35,974 nucleotides of DNA from NCBI GenBank assembly GCA_024280335.1, contig JAJRQI010000025.1, positions 1-35,974 on the forward strand, in the 5' to 3' direction. Source of the stretch: Deltaproteobacteria bacterium. GTDB lineage: Bacteria > Desulfobacterota > Desulfuromonadia > Desulfuromonadales > Geopsychrobacteraceae. Each line of letters opens with the position of its first letter. The first letter of the stretch is position 1. A program made the position numbers and the translations under genes. Shown piece after piece: positions 24,689 through 34,860 of the stretch. The notes beneath the pieces are model-generated. The model was not told the DNA's origin and did not search any database. It saw nothing but the letters and a program-made list of their open reading frames with translations.

Positions 24689-27600
24689 ATGAGCGAAGAG
24701 AATATGACATCACAGAATTTTGAATTCTTACGTGAGCAGTATCCCGAGCTGGCCGATCTGGGCGGGTTCGCCGAGAAGTATCTGCACGAGGATCCGGCCA
24801 GCGCCGTGGCCAAGCTGCGGCTCTTCGCCGAGCAGCTGGTTGAGCGCATCTACCAGACCCACCAACTGCAAAAACCTTATCAAGCCAAGTTCATCGACCT
24901 GCTCACGGACGGCGCTTTTACCTCAATGGTGCCGCAGGTCATCCTCGACAAGATCCACCTGCTGCGCAGAATCGGCAACCGGGGCGTGCATGGCGAGGTT
25001 GTCCCAGCCAAAGATGCGGTGCAGAACTTAAGTGATGCCTTTGATCTGGCGCGCTGGTTCCATCTCTTTGTTGCCAAGGGTGAGCGCGAGGACTTGCCTG
25101 CTTTTCAGCCGATCCTTGCAATTCCCGAAGAGAGCAAGGGCAAACTCAAAAAAGAGAAGAAAGCGGCCCTGCAGCAGCTCAAAGTTCAGGAAGAGCGGAT
25201 GCAGCAACTGCTGACTGACCTTGAGGTGCAGCGGGTCGCGGTCAAGACGGCTGAGAAAAAGACCGAGGAGCTGGCTGAACTTCTCAGTGCCGGTCAACAG
25301 GTCGCAGATGCATTGAAATTCGATGAAGCAACCACCCGCCGTCGCCTGATCGACGTGACGCTGGCCGAAGCGGGTTGGGATATCGGCGCCAAAGGCGCAA
25401 GTACCCCTGAGGTGGTGCAGGAAGAAGAAGTTCCCTACCAACCGACCGCCAGCGGTATCGGTTATGCCGATTATGTGCTGCGTGAGGATAACGGCAAGGC
25501 GTTGGCGGTGATCGAGGCCAAACGTGCTTCCAAAAGCCCGGAGCAGGGGCGCAAACAGGCTCAGCTCTACGCCGACGGGATCGAGAAGCGGGAAGGCCAA
25601 CGCCCGCTAATCTTCTACACCAACGGTTACCAGACCTGGCTGTGGGATGACTCCCTCAACTATCCGCCGCGTCAGGTCCATGGGTTTTACTCCAAGGACA
25701 GTCTGCAGTATCTGCTGCAACAACGTGGGCTGCGCAAGAAGCTGGCCGACCTGCTGCCGAAACAAGAGATCACCACCCGCCTCTACCAGATCGAGGCGAT
25801 CAAACGGGTCTGCGAACGGTTCGATCAGGGCCATCGCATGGGGCTGGTCGTCCAGGCGACCGGCACCGGCAAGACCCGGGTCGCCGTCGCCCTGACTGAT
25901 CTGCTGATTCAGGCCGGTTGGGTGAAGCGGGTGCTGTTTCTCTGCGACCGGCGCGAGCTGCGCAAGCAGGCCAAGAACGCTTTTGATGATTTTATCGGCG
26001 AGCCGACCACCTACGTCTCCCGCCGTACCGCCAACGACCGCACCAAACGGGTCTATTTCGGCACCTATCCGGCGATGCAGAGGATTTTCGAGACCTTCGA
26101 TGTCGGTTTCTTCGACCTGATCATCGCCGATGAATCACACCGCAGCATCTACAATCGCTACCGCGAACTCTTTCACTATTTCGATTGTCTGCAGGTCGGT
26201 CTCACCGCCACCCCGGTCGACTTTATCGCCCGCAACACCTTTGTCCTGTTTGGCTGCGAAGAGCAGAACCCGACTGCCTACTATCCGCTGGAGCAGGCGA
26301 TCGCCGAAGGGCACCTGGTCCCCTATGAGGTTTTTACCCATACCACCAAGTTTCTGCGCAAGGGGATCAAGTATGCCCAGTTGAGCGATGAGCAGAAAAA
26401 GCAGCTTGAAGAAGATGGTGAAAATCCCGAAAGTTTCGACATCGAATCGAAGGATGTCGACCGGCAGATCTTCAACAAGGAGACCAACCGGGCGATTCTG
26501 CGCAACCTGATGGAGCACGGCATCCGCGAAGCGACCGATCAGCAACCGGGCAAGACGATTATCTTTGCCCGCAGCCACAAGCACGCCGTGTTGCTCGGAC
26601 AACTGTTCGATGAAATGTACCCACAGTACGGTGGTGAATTCTGCAAGGTGATCGACAATTATGACCCGCGTGCCGAACAGCTGATCGACGATTTCAAGGA
26701 GAATGATGGCAGCAAGGAGTTGACCATCGCTATCTCGGTCGACATGCTCGATACCGGCATCGATGTTCCTGAGCTGGTCAACCTGGTCTTCGCCAGACCG
26801 ATCAAATCGAAGGTCAAATTCTGGCAGATGATCGGGCGCGGCACCCGCTTGTGTAAGAATCTGTTCGGCCCCGGCAGGGATAAGAGCAAATTCCGAATCT
26901 TCGATCACTGGGGTAATTTCGAGTATTTCGAAGAGGATCGCCCCGAGGCGGAAAAGGCCACCGCCAAGCCTTTAATGCAGCAGATTTTCGCGGCGCGGAT
27001 CGAGCTGGCCGAAACTGCGCTGAGCAAAGCCGATACAGAGAGTTTCACCCTGGCGGCAAAACTGATCGGTAGCGACCTCAACGCGCTGCCGGACAATACT
27101 ATCGCCGTGCGCGAAAAGTGGCAGGAGAAGACCAAAGTCTCGCGCCTTGAAGTTCTCAAGCAGTTCGCCCCGGCGACGGTGGTCATTCTGCGCCAGGAGA
27201 TCGCGCCGCTGATGCAATGGGTCAAGTTGAGCGGCCACACTGATGCCTGGCAGCATGATCTGCTTCTAACACAAATGCAGCTGGCGTTGTTGCGCAAATC
27301 GGGCAGTTTCAACGACCTGAAAGACCGCCTGCTTGATCGCGTTACCCAATTGCAGATGCACCTCAACCCGGTGCGTGAGAAGTTCGAGACTATCAAACAG
27401 ATCAAGGGTGCCGATTTCTGGACAGATATCAGCATCGCCAAGCTGGAAAAGATCCGCACCGAACTGCGCGGCATCATGCACCATCGCGAAAAAGACGGAG
27501 ATACCGGCCTCGGTCCCAAGGTGATCGACATCAGCGACGGCGATATCGAGTATCAGCAGCGCAAGACCAATATCCGCGAAGTCGATATGAGCGTCTACAA

Positions 27601-28075
27601 GAAGCAGGTCGAAGAGGCGCTGCGCGAGCATTTCGACACAAATGCGACCCTGCAGAAGATCCGCCGTGGTCAGCCGGTCAGCGAAGCCGACCTCAACGCC
27701 CTGGCGTCACTGATCCTCACCCGGCACCCCGGGGTTGATATCACCCTGCTTAAAGAATTCTACGCCGAGGCCCAGCCCCTCGATTTTATCCTGCGCCGCA
27801 TCATCGGCATGGAAGCAGAGGCGGTCAATCAGCGTTTTGAGCATTTTGTGCAGAAGTATCCCGGCCTCGACGCCAACCAGACCCTCTTTTTGCGCATGCT
27901 CAAAAACCACATCAGCAAGTACGGCGCGATTGAACTCGAACGGCTCTACGAACCGCCCTTTACCCGTTTCGCCAGCGACGGCGTTGACGGCATGTTCACT
28001 GATGAACGCCAGATCGATGATCTGATCGGCATCTTGGATAGATTTAAACCTCAAGGAGTACCAGCATCATTATGA
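24689..28075 (+). CDS. hsdR: Type I restriction enzyme R subunit
   Basis: A 1128-residue motor and nuclease subunit. An N-terminal DUF4145-like helical domain ([27 protein letters not shown], residues 40-105) is followed by a coiled linker. The PD-(D/E)XK nuclease shows D261 in GYADYVL and E276-A-K278 in VIEAKRA. The translocase core shows Walker [14 protein letters not shown] (390-396), the DESH box (481-484), VGLTATP, and helicase motifs [15 protein letters not shown] and MIGRGTRLC. The C-terminal helical domain completes the protein. The start at 24689 has GGGGG very close; an ATG at 24704 is an alternative. Its stop overlaps hsdM (ATGA). Composition is close to the host, unlike hsdS. Confidence 0.95.
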   Translation: MSEENMTSQNFEFLREQYPELADLGGFAEKYLHEDPASAVAKLRLFAEQLVERIYQTHQLQKPYQAKFIDLLTDGAFTSMVPQVILDKIHLLRRIGNRGVHGEVVPAKDAVQNLSDAFDLARWFHLFVAKGEREDLPAFQPILAIPEESKGKLKKEKKAALQQLKVQEERMQQLLTDLEVQRVAVKTAEKKTEELAELLSAGQQVADALKFDEATTRRRLIDVTLAEAGWDIGAKGASTPEVVQEEEVPYQPTASGIGYADYVLREDNGKALAVIEAKRASKSPEQGRKQAQLYADGIEKREGQRPLIFYTNGYQTWLWDDSLNYPPRQVHGFYSKDSLQYLLQQRGLRKKLADLLPKQEITTRLYQIEAIKRVCERFDQGHRMGLVVQATGTGKTRVAVALTDLLIQAGWVKRVLFLCDRRELRKQAKNAFDDFIGEPTTYVSRRTANDRTKRVYFGTYPAMQRIFETFDVGFFDLIIADESHRSIYNRYRELFHYFDCLQVGLTATPVDFIARNTFVLFGCEEQNPTAYYPLEQAIAEGHLVPYEVFTHTTKFLRKGIKYAQLSDEQKKQLEEDGENPESFDIESKDVDRQIFNKETNRAILRNLMEHGIREATDQQPGKTIIFARSHKHAVLLGQLFDEMYPQYGGEFCKVIDNYDPRAEQLIDDFKENDGSKELTIAISVDMLDTGIDVPELVNLVFARPIKSKVKFWQMIGRGTRLCKNLFGPGRDKSKFRIFDHWGNFEYFEEDRPEAEKATAKPLMQQIFAARIELAETALSKADTESFTLAAKLIGSDLNALPDNTIAVREKWQEKTKVSRLEVLKQFAPATVVILRQEIAPLMQWVKLSGHTDAWQHDLLLTQMQLALLRKSGSFNDLKDRLLDRVTQLQMHLNPVREKFETIKQIKGADFWTDISIAKLEKIRTELRGIMHHREKDGDTGLGPKVIDISDGDIEYQQRKTNIREVDMSVYKKQVEEALREHFDTNATLQKIRRGQPVSEADLNALASLILTRHPGVDITLLKEFYAEAQPLDFILRRIIGMEAEAVNQRFEHFVQKYPGLDANQTLFLRMLKNHISKYGAIELERLYEPPFTRFASDGVDGMFTDERQIDDLIGILDRFKPQGVPASL

Positions 28076-29592
28076 CCCGCAGTGAGATGACCCATAAAGT
28101 CGACGCCCTCTGGACCAACTTCTGGACCGGCGGCATCACCAACCCTCTGACCGTGATCGAGCAGATCTCCTTTCTGATGTTCGCGCGCATGCTCGATATG
28201 AACGAGGCCAAGGCCGAAAAGCTGCATAGCCGCACCGGCAAGCCGTTCAAACGTCGCTTCCCCGACACCGAAGAGGGTCAGGCGCTGCGCTGGCACCGCT
28301 TTAAGAATCTCTCCGCTGAGCAGATGTTGCCCCATATCCGCGACAAAGTCTTTCCGCACTTTAAAACCGTCTCGGTCGATGGTGCCAAGTTCGGTGAGTA
28401 CATGAAAGACGCCCAGTTGATGATCCAGAAAGGTTCACTGCTGGTGCAGGCGGTCAACATGATCGACGAGCTGCCGCTGGACAAGGGCGATACCAAGGGC
28501 GATCTCTATGAATACCTGCTCGGCAAACTGACCACCGCCGGCATCCAGGGCCAGTTCCGCACCCCGCGCCACATCATCAAGCTGATGGTCGAGCTGATGG
28601 ACCCCAGTTTAGAAGCGGGCGAAACAGTCTGCGACCCGGCCTGCGGCACCGCCGGGTTCCTGGTCGAAACCATGCACTACCTGCAGAAGAAATACAGCTC
28701 GCCCGAAGGAACCTTTAAAGGTGACGACGGCAGCACCATCTATTCCGGTGATCTGATGGATGACTACCGCCAGCATGTGCAGAGTGGCCTGCTGCACGGT
28801 TTCGACTTCGACGTCACCATGCTGCGCATCGCCGCTATGAACCTGATTCTGCACGGCATCGAAGCACCCGATATCCACTACCAGGACACCATGAGCGGCA
28901 GCTTTGCCGACCGCTTTCCGCAGCAGTCCAAAGAAGCTTTCAATGTCATCCTCGCCAATCCGCCCTTCAAGGGCAGCCTCGATTACGAAGATGTCGACAG
29001 TGGTCTGCTGAGTAAGGTCAAGACCAAGAAGACCGAACTGCTCTTTGTCGTGCGGATTCTGCAGATGCTCAAAAATGGCGGCCGCTCGGCGACCATCGTG
29101 CCCGACGGCGTGCTGTTCGGCAGCAGCAAGGCGCACGTCGCCCTGCGCCAGATGCTGGTCGATCACAACCAGCTGGAGGCGATCATCTCCCTGCCGTCCG
29201 GGGTGTTCAAACCCTACGCCGGGGTGTCGACCGCGATTCTGGTTTTCACCAAGGGCGGCGAGACCCGTGATGTGTTCTTTTACGATGTGCAGGCGGATGG
29301 CTTCAGTCTGGATGACAAGCGCAACCCGATTGACGCCAACGATCTGCCCGATTGCCTGGAGCGGTTCAAGCAGCGTGATCCGAAAGAGGATACTGACCGC
29401 ACCGCCAAGGCCTTTTTTGTGCCGGTGGATGAGATTCGAGAGAATAAATATGACCTGTCGTTGAACCGCTATAAGGAAGAGGTTTACGAAGAGGTTGTGT
29501 ATGAAGAGCCGCAGGTAATTTTGGGGGAGTTGCGGGAGTTGGAGCAGGAGATTCTGCGGGAGCTGGATGAGCTGGAGGGGATGTTGGGATGA
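28072..29592 (+). CDS. hsdM: Type I restriction-modification DNA methyltransferase (M subunit)
   Basis: A 506-residue N6-adenine methyltransferase subunit. The N-terminal HsdM_N helical domain (residues 8-130) contains [20 protein letters not shown]. The Rossmann methyltransferase follows: [18 protein letters not shown] motif [15 protein letters not shown] (about 187-200) and the catalytic motif [13 protein letters not shown] (about 293-303). The C-terminal end is rich in glutamate and leucine and probably forms the helix that contacts HsdS. It overlaps hsdR and hsdS by 4 bases each, so the three subunits should be made from one message. The product protects the host by methylating the HsdS target. 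Confidence 0.96.
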   Translation: MTRSEMTHKVDALWTNFWTGGITNPLTVIEQISFLMFARMLDMNEAKAEKLHSRTGKPFKRRFPDTEEGQALRWHRFKNLSAEQMLPHIRDKVFPHFKTVSVDGAKFGEYMKDAQLMIQKGSLLVQAVNMIDELPLDKGDTKGDLYEYLLGKLTTAGIQGQFRTPRHIIKLMVELMDPSLEAGETVCDPACGTAGFLVETMHYLQKKYSSPEGTFKGDDGSTIYSGDLMDDYRQHVQSGLLHGFDFDVTMLRIAAMNLILHGIEAPDIHYQDTMSGSFADRFPQQSKEAFNVILANPPFKGSLDYEDVDSGLLSKVKTKKTELLFVVRILQMLKNGGRSATIVPDGVLFGSSKAHVALRQMLVDHNQLEAIISLPSGVFKPYAGVSTAILVFTKGGETRDVFFYDVQADGFSLDDKRNPIDANDLPDCLERFKQRDPKEDTDRTAKAFFVPVDEIRENKYDLSLNRYKEEVYEEVVYEEPQVILGELRELEQEILRELDELEGMLG

Positions 29593-30701
29593 GTTACCCC
29601 TCTGTTTATTTAGGTGAACTTATACGCGCCAATTATGGCAAAGCGCTGAAAAAGGGTGAGCGAGACGAAAGCGGTTCTTGGGATGTCTTTGGATCAAGTG
29701 GTTTGGTCGGTAAACATTCTGAGACGCTTACCACGGAAGCGACAATTATCATTGGCAGAAAAGGCTCTGTCGGTGCAATCACCTATGCATCCAATGGTGG
29801 TTGGACCATCGACACGGCCTTTTACGTAGATATTTTAGATAACGAGAAACTTAACCTCAGATATTTGTACTATGCGTTGAATAATTCTGGTCTTGATAGA
29901 CATACAATTACAACATCAATTCCCGGAATAAATCGCGACAATATCTACGGGACGAAAATCCCTCTCCCCCCACTCCCCGAACAGCGCCGCATCGCCGCCA
30001 TCCTCGACAAGGCCGACGCCATCCGCCGCAAACGGCAGCAAGCCATCCGCCTGACCGAAGAATTCCTCCGCTCCGTCTTCCTCGACATGTTCGGCGACCC
30101 GGTTTTGAATCCGAAGGGGTGGCCACAAGTCCCAATCAGGGAACTTGGAACAGTGACTACGGGCAATACGCCTCCGCGGCAGGTTGAAGTCAATTATGGT
30201 GATTACATCGAATGGATTAAGTCTGACAACATAAACAAGCCACAGCATTACCTTACAAAATCAAAGGAGATGCTCTCTGAAAAAGGTGCAGCAATAGGTC
30301 GGGTTGTCCCCAGAAAATCTATTTTGGTTACCTGTATCGCGGGCAGTCCTGCCTGCATAGGCAATGCTGCTCTTGCCGATCGCGATGTGGCATTTAATCA
30401 ACAAATAAATGCGCTTACTCCCAATCCTGAGGTCAATCCATATTTTCTGTATGCACAATTATTGGTAGCGAAAAAACATGTACAGAGAGCATCAACGGAA
30501 AGCATGAAGGGCATGATAAGCAAGGGAAAGTTCCAAGAAATTCAATTTTTGAAGCCACCGGCTGACCTGCAGGAAAAGTATGGGGAATTTTTTGAAAAAT
30601 ATCTTTCATTTACCCTGAAATCCAGCGGCGCAGATCTCACTGGAACGGAGCTTTTCAACTCCCTTGTCCAACGCGCCTTCAAAGGTGAACTTCTACCCTG
30701 A
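29589..30701 (+). CDS. hsdS: Type I restriction-modification specificity subunit
   Basis: A 370-residue protein with two target recognition domains. TRD1 covers residues about 1-125 and ends at the conserved [20 protein letters not shown], which begins the central spacer helix with [20 protein letters not shown] (about 126-172). TRD2 (about 180-330) shows [29 protein letters not shown] and IPGI/GMISKGK-type loops, followed by the C-terminal half spacer ending [23 protein letters not shown]1 starts abruptly, but this is usual for this subgroup. Both TRDs are AT-rich against the GC-rich spacer helix, the mosaic expected from TRD exchange. The DNA target cannot be predicted. Confidence 0.95.
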   Translation: MSYPSVYLGELIRANYGKALKKGERDESGSWDVFGSSGLVGKHSETLTTEATIIIGRKGSVGAITYASNGGWTIDTAFYVDILDNEKLNLRYLYYALNNSGLDRHTITTSIPGINRDNIYGTKIPLPPLPEQRRIAAILDKADAIRRKRQQAIRLTEEFLRSVFLDMFGDPVLNPKGWPQVPIRELGTVTTGNTPPRQVEVNYGDYIEWIKSDNINKPQHYLTKSKEMLSEKGAAIGRVVPRKSILVTCIAGSPACIGNAALADRDVAFNQQINALTPNPEVNPYFLYAQLLVAKKHVQRASTESMKGMISKGKFQEIQFLKPPADLQEKYGEFFEKYLSFTLKSSGADLTGTELFNSLVQRAFKGELLP

Positions 30702-30730
30702 ATATTTGTTGTTGTCGCAAAGGAATACAC

Positions 30731-32773
30731 ATGGTCACAAAAAACCAATTAACCGCATACTGCCTACTTGCGCACATCAATGACAATGATCGTGGCATTA
30801 GCGACCTTGCGCAGGTTTTCATCCCCTTGGTTAAAAAAACACTTGCAACCGTAATGGCTACAGGTGTTCGGGGTGGAAACACGAATGATATGAAGACAGA
30901 ATTCGACCTTCTTTTTAGGTTAGATATCCCTTTTGGCCTGATGCATCGGCTTATGCGACAAATTCAAAAAGAGACGAATTGCGCAAACAAGTCACCTGCA
31001 ATAGTTCTTAACGGTGACGGGTCGTTTGTGCTTTCAGAGTTTGAATTCACTGAGCTCGATGAAGTAATAAGCCAGCAGGCTGCCGATATAGAGTTGATAG
31101 AAGATTCATACATGGAGTTTGTCGAGCGGGCTGGATTGAAAACAGATAGCGAGCCATCTGTTTTTGAGTTCTTGGACAGGTATCACCAAGAACTATCTGG
31201 TCTATTTGCCACGAGATCTGATTATGAGCCGACTTTAGAGTATACGACGCCAGCATTATTCGTTGAAAGTGTAAAGAATAATGATACGCAATTTAAGATA
31301 CTTCGTAGAATCTATTTGGGTTCACTTATCTCTTCATACCTTCAATTGCCCGTTACCACTTCAGGCGTGAATATCAAGGAATTGGTATTAGACACAAGTT
31401 TTCTTGTCTCCCTGCTGGATTTAACCTCTGTTGAGGCCTGTCATACATGCCAGATGGTACTTGAACTCGCCAGGAAGATTGGCTGTAAGATTACTGTGTT
31501 GGATATCACACTCGACGAGACTAGAGCTCTTCTGGAGAGATGTTCAGAGTCTATCGACAGACTATCTCTTACTCATTTCCTAGCTCCGACAAGTATTGAG
31601 GCTGGTTGTGCCCGCAGGAAATTATCGAAGACAGGTCTCTTAAGGATTGTCAGCTCCCTGCGGAATACACTAGATAAAGACCACGGTGTAACAGTTTATA
31701 ATGTGTCTGCCCGCATGAAAAAAAAAGCCCAAACAAGCGAATTGTATAAGAAGATCACAGGTCGAACTCGCAACCCAGATGGTGCTCATCACGACGGTGT
31801 TGCGAATTACTATGTGGCGACTAAAAGAGGAGATACGCCCCGAAGTTTATTAAAGACGCAATGTTGGTTTGTCAGCAGTCAGGATCCACATAGCAGCCCA
31901 ACCCTCCGAATAAAGGGAGATGGTACATTCTTTGAGTCTATAAGAGCTGAATACCTCTTGAATGTTATGTGGCTGTCAAGCCCATCTGCGAGTGATCAAG
32001 AGGTTGGAACATTAGGGCTTTCCAGATTAGTAGCGACAACAATCGAACGCTCACTGCCATCCCATACAATCCTACGGGAATTCAATACTAACCTTAAGGG
32101 CCTTGACCCTGGTGAACTGACTGCTGAGGATGTTGCGTTGTTGGCAAACTCTACTGCGGTTAAATCTGCAAAAAATCTGGAAAAATTAAACCAATTAGCG
32201 CAAACAGACAAGGAGCAGTTTTTCAGCGACGTTCTGTCTATTGCGGATGCTGAACGGGAAAGGGTTCGCGAACTAGAAGAGCGCTTAAATGAAGGAGGAC
32301 TGCTACAACATAAAACAGAAAAAAAACAAAAAGCCGCTGTAGAGCAACTGAAAATAGCACATGCAGAACTACGCCGAATGAAATTGTCTAAAATTGAAGA
32401 AATTGAGAGAGAGATAGCAGCCCATGAAAATGGCATTGAGACATCAACAAGTGAAGCAAAACGTATAAATATGGAGTTGAGATGGTTAGGGGGAAGCTTG
32501 ATCCTGCTTCTTTGCAATACTATCTGGTCAATCGCTCAGCGATTTGGATGGCAAGAAACAAATGCAATGATTTCCACACTCGCCATACCTTTATCCTTGG
32601 GCTTGTATGCAATTCTGGGGAGAACCCCAAGGTCTCTGTGGAAGAAACTCGAGGTGGCTGCTTTTACTTGGGTGGTGCAAAAAAATAATGTATCAGAATC
32701 AATAACCGTGGAGTTGAATGCTAAATTAGTCGATCTCCAGAATCAACTCAGCAAAATACCTCAAGAGAACTGA
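30731..32773 (+). CDS. Predicted PIN-like nuclease with coiled coil and C-terminal membrane anchor
   Basis: A 680-residue protein I do not recognise as a named family. AAAGGA lies six bases before the ATG, 30 bases after hsdS. Residues about 15-110 look helical and winged-helix-like. Residues about 215-390 have a PIN-type order: KELVLDTSFLVSLLD (D221), ITLDETRALLE (E263), GAHHDGVANYYV (D355) and CWFVSSQDPHS (D385), spaced as the metal-binding acids of PIN RNases. Residues about 490-582 are a strongly charged coiled coil. Two hydrophobic helices (about 586-604, GGSLILLLCNTIWS; about 612-630, STLAIPLSLGLYAIL) give a membrane hairpin near the C terminus. The gene is distinctly AT-rich. Position and domains suggest an accessory defence effector cleaving RNA at the membrane. 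The PIN call is inference from motifs. Confidence 0.62.
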   Translation: MVTKNQLTAYCLLAHINDNDRGISDLAQVFIPLVKKTLATVMATGVRGGNTNDMKTEFDLLFRLDIPFGLMHRLMRQIQKETNCANKSPAIVLNGDGSFVLSEFEFTELDEVISQQAADIELIEDSYMEFVERAGLKTDSEPSVFEFLDRYHQELSGLFATRSDYEPTLEYTTPALFVESVKNNDTQFKILRRIYLGSLISSYLQLPVTTSGVNIKELVLDTSFLVSLLDLTSVEACHTCQMVLELARKIGCKITVLDITLDETRALLERCSESIDRLSLTHFLAPTSIEAGCARRKLSKTGLLRIVSSLRNTLDKDHGVTVYNVSARMKKKAQTSELYKKITGRTRNPDGAHHDGVANYYVATKRGDTPRSLLKTQCWFVSSQDPHSSPTLRIKGDGTFFESIRAEYLLNVMWLSSPSASDQEVGTLGLSRLVATTIERSLPSHTILREFNTNLKGLDPGELTAEDVALLANSTAVKSAKNLEKLNQLAQTDKEQFFSDVLSIADAERERVRELEERLNEGGLLQHKTEKKQKAAVEQLKIAHAELRRMKLSKIEEIEREIAAHENGIETSTSEAKRINMELRWLGGSLILLLCNTIWSIAQRFGWQETNAMISTLAIPLSLGLYAILGRTPRSLWKKLEVAAFTWVVQKNNVSESITVELNAKLVDLQNQLSKIPQEN

Positions 32774-32780
32774 AAGGTAG

Positions 32781-32798
32781 TTTTTTTTTGGGGGGGGG
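32781..32798 (+). repeat. Homopolymer pair T9-G9 before a small gene
   Basis: Nine T (32781-32789) run directly into nine G (32790-32798) in the 29-base gap between the PIN-like gene stop and the next ATG at 32803. The G-run takes the place of a Shine-Dalgarno sequence. Such tracts are prone to slippage. Confidence 0.8.
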
Positions 32799-32802
32799 CG
32801 CA

Positions 32803-33057
32803 ATGACTAAAAACCGCAAAGTAACCAGACCCAAAGCCGCCAGTAGCGCATCCAAAACCCTGCGCTCAAAAAGTACGGGGTCGTCATCCAAAAAGTCGGC
32901 TGGCAGTGCCTTGAGCCAGACCAAGGCTCCGAAAAAACAGACCAGCACCAAAGCCGCGAGCGCCGCTTCAAAAATGCTGCGTGATGGACGGACCAGCAAG
33001 TCCTCAAAATCTGCTGCCGGATCGGCTTTGTCGCAAACGCCGAAACGGAAGAAATGA
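32803..33057 (+). CDS. Small basic Ala/Ser/Lys-rich protein made of two copies of one unit
   Basis: An 84-residue protein starting MTKNRKV. Two related units of about 30 residues make up nearly all of it: KAASSASKTLRSKSTGSSSK then KSAGSALSQT, and KAASAASKMLRDGRTSKSSK then SAAGSALSQT, ending PKRKK. It is strongly positively charged with no hydrophobic segment, suggesting nucleic-acid binding or a histone-tail-like part. I recall similar short KAASAASK.LRD-type proteins as conserved hypotheticals in diverse bacteria, without a known function. It follows the PIN-like gene by 29 bases across the T9-G9 tract, with the G-run as its only candidate ribosome binding site. Confidence 0.68.
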   Translation: MTKNRKVTRPKAASSASKTLRSKSTGSSSKKSAGSALSQTKAPKKQTSTKAASAASKMLRDGRTSKSSKSAAGSALSQTPKRKK

Positions 33058-33204
33058 GTAATAGAGTATTATTGCTTAGGCTAGGGGGCAACATGCAACT
33101 ACCCATTGTTGAGTATTATGTCCCCTGAACCCGCATTAAATGAATGGAATGAGATGCCACTTCAGTTTCTACGAAGTAAAAGCACAAAAGAAGGATAGGA
33201 AATT

Positions 33205-34860
33205 ATGGATATTGAAGCGACCCTCACGCGCCTGCTTGCTCATGATTACGAAACAGAGGTGCTGGAGTTTAAGGAGGCAAAGAATACTTTTCCTTTTAAA
33301 GAAATTGGCCAATATTTCAGCGCCTTGGCCAACGAGGCGAACCTGAAAGGAAAGGAAGAGGCGTGGCTTGTCTTCGGGGTTCGGGATAAAGACAAGGCCA
33401 TTGTGAATACTCGTTTTCGAAGTAATCCGGCAGACCTTCACAGCCTGAAAAAAGAACTAGCCGACAAAACCACCAATCGCATCACCTTCAAGGAGATCCA
33501 CGAGGTTCGCACCGATTTGGGGCGGGTCATCCTTTTCCAGATACCTGCCGCTCCTTCCGGAATGCCAATTGCCTGGGAGGGCCATTATTATGGCCGCGAT
33601 GGTGAGTCCTTAAGTGCCCTGAATATGGAGGAAATAGAGCGCATCCGTAGCCAGTCGAGAGAGGAGGACTGGTCTAGAAAAATATGCCCAGATGCCACCA
33701 TAGCGGACCTCTCCCACGCCGCCCTTCAAAAGGCCAGAGAACTTTATGCGGAAAAGAATCCAGCGCTTGCTTTGGAGGTTGAGCAATGGGACGACATGAC
33801 CTTCTTGAACAAAGCCAAGCTCTGCATCAGGGGCGAGGTTACCCGCACGGCTATTTTATTGCTGGGAAAGTCTGAATCTGAGCACTTTTTACAGCCAGGG
33901 CTGGCCCGGATCAGCTGGATTCTCAAAGATCGGGATAATATTGAAAAAGATTACGCTCATTTCAGTTGCCCTTTGCTGCTGTCGGCCGAAAAGGTGCGCG
34001 CCAAGATCAGGAGCCTGACCTACCGTTATTTGGCTCACGGCTCTTTGTTCCCTCAGGAAGTGGATAGCTATGATCCGTATATCATCAGAGAGGCTCTCAA
34101 CAACTGCATAGCTCACCAGGATTACTCTCTGGGCGGTAAAATTAATGTGGTGGAACGGGAAGACAGCCAGCTGATCTTCACTAATATGGGCTCTTTTATC
34201 CCCCAGACGATTGAGACTGTTATAGAAGCAGATGCTCCGGAACCGCTTTATCGCAATCCCTTTCTGGCTGAAGCCATGGTGAACCTGAAGATGATTGACA
34301 CCATCGGCAGCGGCATCAAACGAATGTTTAACATACAACGCCGAAAATTCTTTCCCCTGCCCGATTACAGCTTCAGTAATAACCAGGTAAAGGTGGTGGT
34401 GACCGGCAAGGTCATGGATATCAATTACGCCACGAAGTTGGCCCAGATGCCGGACTTGGACCTGCATGACATCATGCACCTTGACAAAGTTCAGAAGGGG
34501 AAGGAGCTAACTGATTTAGAGGTTAAATATCTACGTAAACGGAAATTCATCGAGGGCCGTAGGCCTAACTTTCACATCTCCTCCCAAGTTGCCAGTAAAA
34601 CAGACCAGAAAGCGGCCTATATGAAGCTGAAGGGGATTGACGATGAGCATTACAAGACCGTCATCATTGAATACCTGAAGAAATTTAAAACCGGGCAAAG
34701 AGCTGATTTTGAACAGATCCTTTTAGACAAACTTCCCGACGTCTTAGACGATAGTCAGAAGAAAAACAAGGTGAAAAACCTTCTGCAGGCCATGAGAAAA
34801 GTCGGCATTATCGAGGTTTCAGGGAAAGTCTGGACAATGTCTAAAAAGATGCATAGATAG
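33205..34860 (+). CDS. Schlafen/AlbA_2-domain ATP-binding protein (RecG-like family)
   Basis: A 551-residue protein; AGGATAGGAAATT precedes the ATG. Residues about 15-135 form the AlbA_2 (Schlafen-type) domain: ETEVLEFKEAKNTFPFKEIG, then ANEANLKGKEEAWLVFGVRD and the HYYGRDGESL segment. Residues about 290-375 form the HATPase_c_4 domain: IIREALNNCIAHQDYSLGGK, then LIFTNMGSFIPQT and LKMIDTIGSGIKRMF. A C-terminal winged-helix region (about 425-551) completes it. Such proteins are common in defence islands and are labelled putative transcriptional regulators or divergent AAA-4 / RecG-like proteins; the AlbA_2 domain can carry RNase activity in some Schlafens. A 147-base gap separates it from the small basic gene, so it may have its own promoter. 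Confidence 0.82.
   Translation: MDIEATLTRLLAHDYETEVLEFKEAKNTFPFKEIGQYFSALANEANLKGKEEAWLVFGVRDKDKAIVNTRFRSNPADLHSLKKELADKTTNRITFKEIHEVRTDLGRVILFQIPAAPSGMPIAWEGHYYGRDGESLSALNMEEIERIRSQSREEDWSRKICPDATIADLSHAALQKARELYAEKNPALALEVEQWDDMTFLNKAKLCIRGEVTRTAILLLGKSESEHFLQPGLARISWILKDRDNIEKDYAHFSCPLLLSAEKVRAKIRSLTYRYLAHGSLFPQEVDSYDPYIIREALNNCIAHQDYSLGGKINVVEREDSQLIFTNMGSFIPQTIETVIEADAPEPLYRNPFLAEAMVNLKMIDTIGSGIKRMFNIQRRKFFPLPDYSFSNNQVKVVVTGKVMDINYATKLAQMPDLDLHDIMHLDKVQKGKELTDLEVKYLRKRKFIEGRRPNFHISSQVASKTDQKAAYMKLKGIDDEHYKTVIIEYLKKFKTGQRADFEQILLDKLPDVLDDSQKKNKVKNLLQAMRKVGIIEVSGKVWTMSKKMHR

Noticed and set aside
24297-24713. A 138-codon minus-strand open frame opposite the start of hsdR
   Set aside because: The opposite strand carries the better-supported Fis-type remnant and the half repeat; this frame has no recognisable domain.
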